Below are positions 33,601-45,600 of a stretch of DNA of 64,000 nucleotides, piece by piece. Position 1 is the first letter of the stretch. The number at the start of each line of letters is the position of its first letter. Source of the DNA: Blepharisma stoltei (Eukaryota; Ciliophora; Heterotrichea; Heterotrichida; Blepharismidae); contig CAJZBQ010000038.1 in the NCBI GenBank assembly GCA_914767885.1, forward strand, positions 186,001-250,000. Reading direction: 5' to 3'. Below the pieces are notes generated by a model. The model worked only from the letters and a program-made list of their open reading frames with translations. It had not been told where the DNA came from and ran no database searches. The position numbers and the translations under genes are program-made.

Positions 33601-36600
33601 TCTATGAGGCGAATAGTTTCTGCAAGCCTGTATAGAAGGTCTCTATCAGTAATTTGAGTTAATTTAAGTCTATTGCTTTTATCTGGTTCAAAATATTTAA
33701 TATATCCACTTTATTTTCATCACTTTTTCCAATTAATTTACTATATGAAACCCAAAATTCAAGGATATCCAGAGTATCTATAGAAATATCTTCTTTCAGC
33801 TCTATTTCAGTCAGTAAATAATATAAATTTTCAGCTTTTATTGAATATTCCAGAACATCAAATTCTAGATTATTATCTAAGTGAGGTCTCATTTCGCATA
33901 TTAACTTTTTATAGACTAAATTTAATGCAATTTTCCATTTTTGTTGATTTTCATCCTCATTTTCTTCTTGATCCATAGGAAAAGAATCTATATTAAATCC
34001 TCATATTAAAAATGAACAAAATTTTCGGCTTATCTTAAAGGTTTATTTAAAATATTTATATTAAAATTAGATATCTTTTAGATTTTGAAAAAATAAATAT
34101 TTCAAAAAGAATAATTTAATTTATAAAATCTATGCTTAAGGATCTTCATTTATTTAAAATTTAATCTATTTAGTCAGAATTTTCGTTATAACAATTATTA
34201 AATATATAAAAATATTTTTATTGGACCTTAATTTCCGAAAATTAGCATCTTCCATTGGTTTGGCCGCTCTTAAAGGTGGAAGCAAGCAAAATATTTTCCA
34301 AAATACTAACTACTTCACCCGACAGGTCTGGCATAACATCTATCGCATGACACAATAAGACTCCAAGCTCTTCAATTTGCATGAATGATATTAATTTTTT
34401 CTCAAATGAGTCATCATCATAGAAGATTATTTTAAGCAAAATTGAAATCATTTTCTTATGATCTAAACTCAGTAAATTTTCCTTCAGATAGATTGAGATA
34501 AGGTCATTAAAATAAAGATCCTGGAGCTCAGAATGCTCTATATTGAAATCTATTTTTTCTTTATATATAGAGAATTTATGATATTCTTCACTCCTCCCCT
34601 CCATAAGCGAACAAAAAATTTTGTTCGCTCAAGAGGAGGGTTAATTTTTGTTTTTTAAAAAAAAATTATATATAAATTCGAGAGAATTTTTTTTTTTAAA
34701 ATTTAAAATTTTTTCCAATTTGTAAAAATGAAAAGAAAAATTATTTTAATTTGCGAATTTTATATTTCAAAACGCAAGCTATTAAAAAAATTAATCAAAA
34801 TTAACAAGAGATTTCATTATAATAAATTTCATTTATATATCAATTTTTTTTTTAATAAAAAATGTTTGTTCGCTAAAGGAGGGTGGGCTTTGGGCAAAAA
34901 ATAGCGATTTTTCCAATGGTTTTGTCGCTCACAGAGGAGTCAGTAAATTTTTCAAAAGAAGTTTGAATAGGATTATTATTCACTTCAGAAATTTTATATA
35001 AGTTAAAAGCAGCAATAACAGCTTTATAGTCCATTCTTGAAAACGGGAAATATAGCTCATACTCATATTTTAACAGGTTTCCTTGGTTTAATTTTTGTAG
35101 TCCGATATTATTGTCTATTGTCATGCTTTTAAAAATATCAAGCCATATCTGTTTTCTTAAATCATTGAATTTGCAATAAGGCTTAATAAAAGGCTGCACA
35201 TAGCTTAAAAGAGCACTTTTCTCCTCAAGAACATAAATAATCAGCTGAAGAGCGCTCTCTATTTCCATCCCTAATGACTTGCTAATGGCTTCATAAAGAT
35301 TTGCAGAATCGTCAATAAGTTTCGGGTTTAAAAATATTTCTATTCTTCAGTCTTGCTTGATATTGACAGTTTTCAAATATTTCCATATTTTATCTTTAAA
35401 ATGGGCAGAAATATCAGGATCAGTTCCAATCGTCTTAACAGTATTTGTGATATAATTATTAAATTCATAGCTTTTACCTGCATTAATCTCAACTTTAAAC
35501 GAAAGCATGCATTTTTCTACTAAATACTCAATTTCTTTTGAAAAATCGAAAATATGGTCAGACATTATTAATGATTTGCTATTTGATAATATGATTTCGT
35601 CTGTAATTTCAAATGGACAAGTAGTTAAGCAATCAAACATTTTCATTTTCCATCACTCAAATATCATCATATTTGAGCTGTATTTTATATTTCTCTTAAT
35701 ATGAATAACTATACAAAATTTCTTTTTCAATGAAGGATTTTCTGTATACTGTGAGCACGGTTTTAGATCAACCTGAGACCCCCCTCCCCTCCCCCCCTCC
35801 CTTGACGGTTTCAGCTTTATTGAAATCTACAAATTGAATTTGACTTGTCATTTTAAATTAACAATTTCGTTCAAACTGAAACCGTCAGGGTGAGGGGGAG
35901 TTTCAGGTCGAGCCATACCTGCTCTGAATGTATATTTAATTTATCGATCAAAAATTTCACAAGTGGGAGATGATTGCACTCTTCCCCAAAATCAACTTCC
36001 AGAACGAAAACATTTTTTTCTTCACTTTTATAAAAAGATTTTAGTTCTTTTGTTAAATCTTTCTTTGAGCTATACATAACCATCTCTTTAATTATGATTT
36101 TTTCATCATCATTTGTATTGAAAATTTTTTCTGAAATTTTTTTATCATAAGTAAAAGCAATCAATTTATCAAAATCGCTTTTATCATCTATCATTGATTT
36201 GATTGTATCTTGGAAGTTGATCTCGTGGAGCTTTTTCCAGGTATTTTTTATGTTTTCTTTGATGCCTGGGTCTATCGAAATTAGCTCTAGCAATATTAAG
36301 ATATCAGAAGGGGCGATTTCTAAAAGAATCTCTCCACATTTTTCTAAAGTATGCTTCTTTTTTCCTTGGCTATTGAAAAGTATAAGCAATGCTAATGTAT
36401 CACTGCTGTAAATAGGGAACAAATGATTTTTTGTGAGACTTACTATTTCTTGATCATTAATTGTAAAAAATGAATCAATCCAGCTTTCAAGTTTTTCTAA
36501 TAAATCAATTTGTTTGTCATTAAGTAGCTTATCAATAGATAAATAATGCTTTTCAAATCTATTTAGAAAAGGAGCATCTGTCTTAGCAACATCACTTGGA

Positions 36601-39600
36601 CTTATCAGTGCAATTGCGTGGAAATTTTGATTAACATAGCATCTTGGGGTAAAGTTATCTTCAATTGAAATATTGCAATATTTTCGTGATCCTTGTATTG
36701 AAAAATTCTGGTTAAATAAATCGTAAAGTGAGCTATAAATATGGTCCAAGTCTTTCAAAACAATAGATATCCCAAGCTCCATATAAATTATAATATCATT
36801 TAAAGACTCAACACCATAATTATCCTGATTTAGATCATTCGGCAAACTACTACCCACTAGTATCCTCCTATCGTTAAGCTTATCCAAATATTTATCCAAA
36901 ATAAAAGTAGCTATATCAGGTTTGCCAATTAGCATCAAATATCTTGCGTTTGGGTCATTTAAATTATCCTTTATTAAATCTAGAGTTCTTGCATTTGTCT
37001 CAGGTAAATTAATTTTGTAGTACTCATTAAATAAAGAGCACATAATAGCAGTTCCGTGTCTTGTCCCTCCAAAATTTCTTTCAATTGCAGTTTTTACACA
37101 TTTAAGAGTATATTGACTTGTACTCACGTCTTTTTTAGATAAATTTAATGAGACATTTTTAATTAAATGGTAAAAGTCTCGTAATCCATAAAAATTTGCA
37201 ATTTCTGTTTCTTTAGTTTGATTTTTAAGTCCTGCATAAGCCATAGTAAGCTTAGAAATAACATGCTCGTAAGTTTTATTTTCAGTGTATGATTTATAAA
37301 TACTTAATGCAGTCAATTCCAAATCCTTTTCATCAGGATCAGGCCTAGCTAAATATAGCGCTCTATTCATTTTAGAGGCATCTAGTCTTCAGTTAGAAAT
37401 TCCAATAAATCCAACATTTATATTTTTTTTTTCTAAATAGTTATGAAGAACTTTCAAAGGATTGCGCTTTGATAGCTCAGCTAAACCAATTTCATCAAAT
37501 ACAATTACAGCTAAAACCCCATGGTTTATTTTTGGATATCTTTCTGCATTTTCAAACACCTTAATAATTGATTCAGATTTGCAAGTTTCAGAGCCTTGAA
37601 AATGAACCATTTTAAGTTCTGGCAATGTCCTAAAATAAGGATCATTTGATTTTTTACCTGTGAGATTAGAAAAAATTAATTGTACTGATAAAGATTTACT
37701 ACTTCCTGGCTTCCCACATATAAAAAGAGGTATTTTATTAACAATGCATGGAATAGCTGCAAAAATGTTTTCCTTTAAAGCATTATTTAAAGCTGTTCCT
37801 TTTGGTAATTCCATTCTTGATACAAAATCATTTTGCTCAATTTCAATGATTTCTTTTATTTTTTGTATATTTATTAAATCAGGTCTTCGAAGAGAATCAA
37901 CAATTTTATGCAAAAATTTTTCTCTATAAATATGAGAGGCAATTCTTAAGTAATAGCAAAGAGAAAAAGCAAGAATTCCAGCTGAGAGTTCAATTTCTCT
38001 AAAGGTTCCTTCATATCTTATGCTTCCCCTGTATATTTCTGCTGACTCAGTGCACCGATCATAAATGGATTTTTTAAACCATAAATACAAATCAACGAAT
38101 CTCGAAACATCCCTTAAACTAACACTGCTAACGTCTTCTTCTTCCTGAAAATGCTTGTGGGCAAGGCAAATCATGCTCACAAAAATTTCTTTATGCTGCG
38201 ATTTAATTTTATCAAGCATAGTGGATATATAAATCCTTACATTTTCATGTGTAAGTGTTCCGAAATCCCATACATAATCAATCATTGTTCCAGGGAGAGG
38301 CTTTACTACGTGGACAAGTTTACTCTCATTTTGCATTCTTCTTTCCTTTTGAATTCCAACATTTTCTAATATGTTTTTGTTTGAAGAAACTCTATAAGGA
38401 TTACAAGCTCCAAGAAATGCGATATTTGGGGGCAAAGGATTACCATCAAGTGTTCTTTCACACATAATTTCACAAATCATACCAATGGAATCAGTCGTGT
38501 TGAATTCGTCGAAAAATACCCACAATTTCTCATTTGAGTCGATTCTTCGGGATCTGTCTATTAATTTTCTCATTTCTTTTCTTATATCTTCTGATGTTAT
38601 GCCTGCATGAATACTTATTTTGGCAAAAAGATGAGTCTCTTCATTTTTAGTTTCTTCAGATTTTGTAGCTATCGGTTTTCCTAGTACTTTCTTTACGAGA
38701 AACTGGATCAAAGATGTTTTCCCACATCCAGTTTCCCCCATGATAATTACTGGCAGTCCTGAATAAACTCTAACTCCCCCCGATTCTCATATGCAAAATT
38801 TTTAAAAATATATAAAAATATATTAGTTATCAAAAGCTTCGGAAGATGTGCCTAATGAAGTTGTTTTCAGGGCTTTGAGACTACAGAAGGCTACGTAATC
38901 AACCATCAGAAGTGATTAGTCATCAACCTAGGTGAATAATCTAAAAGAAAATAGAGATTCTTTAAAATTAAAAAAAAAATTTTAATTCAATAAGGAACAA
39001 ATTAAAATTTATATGGTTTAAAAGGGTAACTAATAAATCAAAATATTGAAAATTGATATTTTATGAAATTAATTCAATTTTTTTTTTGCTGTAAAAATAA
39101 CTCTTAACCCTCTTATTTAAAAGTAAATATAAAAAACATATATATAAATTTTTTTTCCAAAAAAATTTTTTTAACCCCATCCTTGATCGAACGATGGCGA
39201 GTCGTCGATCAAGGATTGGGGGGAGTAAGGTAAATAAGGTTCATTTTTAAGAAATTATCAGGTGTCATAACATAGCTATCTTTTTTATATAAAGTTCCTA
39301 AGTCTACTCGATCTTTATTATAGCTGCTTAATTTGTCTAAAAGCTGAACATGAGTCATGCTTGAATAATCATCAATTTTAAATCTATTTTTTTTTATCAT
39401 TTTTGCTAGTTCTGGCCCGGGGATTTCGTAGTTGCTTTGTAAAAATAGCAGTTTTTGGAAATTTCTTGGGACAAGGTCTCGGTCTCGGTAAATTGGTATA
39501 AAAGATCCATCATCAAGGAAAATCAGATGAAAATGATTGGAGGATTCCCATTTAATATTACTTTGGTATCGTGATACTAATGAAGAAATTTCATGCAATT

Positions 39601-42600
39601 CATCAATTTCGTTCTGGGAAATTTTTTCTGACTCCGCCCCCCCTTTAAATTTTAAATTGGGACAAAAAATTTTGTTCCAATTTAAAGATGGATTAATTTT
39701 TTTTTTTAAAAAAAATCAATATAAAATTGTTTATAAAAAAAAAAAAAATTTTCAAAAATTTATCCAATTAGATTAATAAATTTGTTTAATAAAATGCTAT
39801 TTACTCTTTATCCTTTAAAAAAAAGCAATATATAACTAAATTTTCATTATAGATTAATACGCCACTATTAATCGGTATCAAAATTATTTACACAAAAATT
39901 ATTTTTTTATTGATAAAAAAAAAAATTTAGAAAATTTATCGATCAAAGTGCTAATTTTGTTTAAATAAGATGTTATTTATACTCTATTCTTTAAAATAAA
40001 GCAAGAAATAAGTAAGTTTTAAAATTTTATAAAAAAATTCGCATTGAATTTATATCAAAACTATTTAAATAAAAAATATCATTTTTATTAAAATAAATAA
40101 ATTTTATTTTTAAAATTTAGCAATTAAGGATAATAAATTTATTTAAATAAGATGCTGTTTATACTCTATTCTTTTAACAAGAGCAAGCTATAACTAAATT
40201 TAGAATTTTAGTTAAGAAGAAACATTTAACTTATATAAAAACTTTTTATATAAAAATTATGTATAATTTTTTATTATAAAATTAAATTTTTTTGTTCCAA
40301 TTTAAAGGAATTTAAAGGGGGTTAATTTACAAAAAAAGTGGTAATTTTATCTATATTTTGTTTCAATTTAAAGGAGGGGAGTGAAGATTTTTCTTGGATT
40401 TCTTTGACATTTGATATAGTAATTGCCCGAGGATGGCGCTATCTTGCGCCATCCTCGGGCAATTTAAAAAAATGGCCCCACACCGGAATTGAACCCACGT
40501 GTGGGGCCATTTTTGGTGTGTGTAGAACATCGACTTCCACGCACCAAAAATGGCCCACACGTGGGTTCAATTCCCGGTGTGGGGCCATTTTTGAATGTCC
40601 GAGGATGGCGCAAGATAGCGCCATCCTCGGGCAATTACTATATGCATTTAGTAGTGAATTCTTTGGTTGATTCTAAAATTCACTCAAAAATCATTGTTCG
40701 CATGTGAGTATATTCATCAGCAATAGACTTAAGTGCGCTCTTTTTCAAATTATCTTTATAATTCTTAATCATTTCAGGTGAAAAAGGGCTTATCTCAAAT
40801 TTCTTTAGTAATCTGTTTAATATTGATATAAATATATGTAGCTGTGCATAAGTGACTTGCTCTTTTTTACTTTGTTCTTCTATAAAATATCTTAAGAACA
40901 GCCTTTTTACTTCATCTGATGGTACAATTCTCTTATCTTCTACCGATTTTTCATCATCCAATAATTGGCTATCGTATAATCTCAAATATCTTCCAACAAC
41001 CTGCATAGGGTGATCAATATTTTCTGGCACAATTAAATCACTAATATAAAATTGATCAAGATGAAAGAGATTGACGAAACTTAAATACTCCACAGTCTTG
41101 AAAAGGGAATTTCCAAAAGTATTTGCAGCTTCAATCCAAATTGGAGTGAATCGATTTAATACCAAAATATTTTCGGACGAGCATAAAGTCCTGAAAAGGC
41201 AAATATTGATTAAAATTTCATTTAAAAGAGCTGGGTTACTTGTGTAGCTAAGGTTTAAATGCAAAATGCAGCTCTCAGGGACGAAACTTATCTTTGAAAT
41301 CATTTCACATACTTCTGAATAATTAATGTCACCGCCAATAGGAAAAGTAACTAGATTCAGAGAATTCGTCATTGCTTGATATCTCATATGAGTTGTTTTT
41401 CCAAGTCCTGCGTGAGAGGAAGTTATCACATAACTCTTTAAATCAATATTTTTGATTAATTTTGTTATATCTTCATCATGCAAAAATTGATTTGTACTGA
41501 ATCTGGCTACTTTTGGAACAGTTAAGGATTTAAAATATTGAGATAAGTAACACTTTGAGTTTGCTGTAATTATAGCTAACCCTGATTTTATATGTCCTGA
41601 TCCTAAAAGCTCATTAAAAAGAGTTTTAAATTTAATTTGATTTTCCAAGGAAAGATTTTCACAGTTAATAAGTGAGTAAAAATTATCATAAGGATCTTTA
41701 AAATATCGGTATAAAAAAGCTTTTAGCTCTCTCCAATAGGTAGAACTCTTGCAAAATAAAACCTGTGATGCTTCAGGGAAAAAACCGGTATAGCATTTAT
41801 AAATAGAAAAAATTCCATTGAGGTATTTATTTGTTGATAGAAAAATAATTTTGTCTTGAGAATTCAATTTTTCACCTAAACTTCTCTATTAAAAGATTGA
41901 TTTATCGATTTCAAAGTAATTATTATTTTAAAATAAAAATTTGACTTATATTGATAGGAAGCCAATTACAAAAATGGAAATTTTATAGATAAGGGTGGAG
42001 TAAGATATAAGTGTTCCTTTCAAGGTTTCCAGTCTTTTTTAGAATTTCTCCTAATTTAACTAGTCTATCTCCTGGCATTCCATCTTTAATATATTCTTGC
42101 CGATAACGAATTTCGCTTTGTTTTCCCATAAATCTTAATATATTTTTAGCTTCTGACATTTTTTCACAATTTGGATCAATAATATAATCTTCAATTGTCC
42201 AAAACTGTTTTCCACATAAAAATGTCAGTCAATAGCATTTAGAATAGGCGTCGCTTAAATCAATTTCCCAGACTTTAAATAAATCCAAAACCTCATCTTC
42301 ATATTCCTTTACAGTATCATATTTTCCATCATTGCATTGAAATTCCCTACCTATTGTTTTTTCTAAATCAGGGTAGCCATTCTGGTGTAAATCATTCATG
42401 CAAATAATGATACTATTAATAGAATTGACATAATCTACGAAAACAGGAAAATACTTAAGATTTTCATCTTCTGGGTCGCCGAAGGAGTGAGAAGTGTGCA
42501 TTATCAGCTGAGCTCTGCTTTTAAGCTCACTAAGTGTTGCTATATCAAATACTTTTTGGCTACTTGGATATCGCAAATGTATATCAAATTTATCATTTTC

Positions 42601-45600
42601 AAATTTAATGATAAAAATTGAATTTTTTGAAATTTCTGATATATGCTTCTTTTTGGCTTCTTCTTTACAGTTTACTTCTGTGTGCAGTTCTGTTATAGCA
42701 CGAAGATTTGGGGAGCATATTTGGAGCTGCTGAGGGACTTCCATAAATTTTTTCCCATCATCTCTGTTTAATTCAAATAAATTGCATAAGTTAAAAAAAT
42801 TTGAGCAAGATCTTTTAATATCTCCAATGCAGTATCATAAGTTTTCTAAATCAGAAATAGTTTTTGTGTCTACAAATTCATTTTCAAAGTTACTCACGCC
42901 TACTCTTATTTGATCTATCTCGTCTTTTCTTAAATCCAGCAAAAAGAGCACTAATTCTTTTGATTTTCCTATTTCTTGAAGCGTGGAAATTATACAATCC
43001 TTACTTTGTCTTGAAAGACTTCTATCGAACAACTCATGAACTCTTTCTGAAATATTTAAATATTCCCCAATATTTGAGTTCTCAAGTTCTGATGAAAATT
43101 CAATATATTTAGAGCATGCTTCTAAAGCATTTCTATCAGCCTCTACTGCAATTTCTTTCAGTTTCATTAATCCATGGCATGCTTTCATAAGAGTTTCGTG
43201 CTCTTGGTAATTATGTAAGCATTTTATAAGAATATTTTTATTTTCTTCATCTAATGGAACAAGAAGACTAAGAAGCATAATTTCATCTTCAATACTCCTT
43301 AAATTAGAAAATAGCTTGACAATTTCTTTCATAGGATAAGCATTAGTATCTCTAAATAATTCAGTTAAATTATTGATCATTTTCTGATGGGCATCTTCAC
43401 ATGTTGATACTATAATTTTAATTGAAGAGGACGGCAATAGTAAAGATTTGTACTTGGCGAGATAATAATTATTGAATATAAATGAGTCAATTGCTGGACC
43501 AATTTTTCATGAGACTCCAATAATTAATATCATCTCGTTTGGAAATGAAAAGCTAGCAAGCTGAGTATTTGTATATTCCACTTTAAAAGCATTGCATGCA
43601 TTTTCTATATTTTCATATTCTTCGATTATATTTTGGAAATGATTAGTAAATTTAGCAAAAGATTCAAATTCTTTCTCTATTAAATTTCTTTTTGTTATAA
43701 TATTTTCTATGATAAATGAAAAGTCTTGATCTCTTCTAATAAAAAATTTAAAAGATTTTTCTAACAAATTTATCATAGCAGCTCTCTGGCTTGCTGTTTG
43801 GATTTTAATAATATCAATTTGGTGTAATTCAATATTTTCTTCAAGCAGCTTATTTCCTATTTCAGATAACTTACGTATTAGGAACTGCGAATATATTAAT
43901 GGCTCATAGTACTCATAAGAGCTCAAAATAGAGCTTCATATAATTTGCTTTTCAGGTTTTTCAAATAAAGCAGTATTTAATTCGGATTCTGTATATTCAA
44001 ATTCTGTAGAGGAGAGTTGATTATCTATAAGAGTGCTAAGAATTTTATTTGTCGGATATTTCATGTGGCGCTTGAAAAATTTTTCCAGTACTATATACTT
44101 TTGATGGCTAACAGAAATCTTATTATCCATAATTTTTTTATTTTCATACTCCAATTCTGCTTTTATATAAACTACATTTAATAAATCATTTTTAGAGTCA
44201 TCGATATATCTTGCACAGTCTAAAAATTCGATTTTTCTTTTTTCGCATATTGATAAGAGCTTTTCTATCAAGACTTCACAAATAGTACCTAAATTTTCTT
44301 TGTCCTTGATCAAAAGAGTTTCTTTCGTAAATTGGTAAATAATCTCATTTAGTTTTAAGTCTTTCAGTGCAATGCTTTCTGCCCATTTATCAAGAAGTTT
44401 AATCAAAGATGTTTTAAAGCCAAAAACATTTCAAATTTCATAAAGCGGAGTATTAAAATCTTTCATAAGCTTTTCAGATAGCACAACTGCATAATCATAG
44501 TCAGAAAAAAATGGATCAGAGTACGTTTTGAATATCAAATGATATGATTTCATCCTAGCTTCTTTTTTCTCATTACTTTGGTTTATAACATTTCATATAA
44601 TGGATTTTATATTGTCTATATATGTTAAGCATTTAAATCGCTGATCCAAACCAGAAACAGCCTTAAAAAAATCAATGACATCGTTCATAGACACTATATA
44701 GGTCTGACAGAACTCAAAAAGCAATTTCCAGCATTCACTTATTTGGCCATCTGAATCATTTTTCAAAATAATATTTTGTAAATTACTCAAAAAATCCTCA
44801 CAATTCAAATTCCAATTTGAAAGTGCTAAATGTCTGAAAAGCTTTAAAAACTCTTCAAATTTATAAAGACTAATTTTTTCAAGAATAAATGCTTTTTCTT
44901 CTAGTCTTAAATAAATTTTAAATAAACGCAAGTCTGCTAAAAAATGATTCAATATAGAAAATTTCAAAAAATCATTCAAATCGTAATTAAGAATGCTCAT
45001 CCAATCTTCTCTTTTTTCTTTAATGTTGAATATCATTAAATGGACTAATCCTTCTAATGAATGAGGACTAGATGCCAAATTTTGCATGTTTTCTGAGTTT
45101 TGTAATAAGATAGAAGATTGACAGAAATTGACTTCTTTGTATTGTATCATTGAATGAGGAACACATGAAATCAAAGAGATCAAGATATGCAGCTGATCTG
45201 CTGATAAAGAAGGGTTTTCGCTTATAAATTCTTCCACTATTCTAAAGAAGATGCTTGCGTTTTCTCAAAAAGCAGTTATCTCAATTATATATTGTGCTCT
45301 AAATTGTTCGATAAGCATAGGAATTCTTCTCTCTCAGTCCTGATTTCTTAATAAAAAATCAGTATAAATTGATAACTCTTGCAGTGGATCAGTTTGAAAT
45401 TTGTCAATAGGGATGGTTTTTGACTTCTTACTAGGCTTAGAAGCTACTTTTAAACCAAACAAGAAAATATGTTGGAAATGTATATTCAATGTTCTTATAG
45501 GATCAATAATTGGCACGTTTACTTTTATATCTTTATTTTTTGGATCTTCTGAAAAAAGCGTTATCTTGATACGTCCATCCCACCTATCCCGAGGCAAAAA

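Noticed and set aside
40338-40670. Overlapping ORFs on both strands (65-110 residues)
   Set aside because: They are read-through of the composite palindromic MITE and its flanks, with no codon bias or motif.
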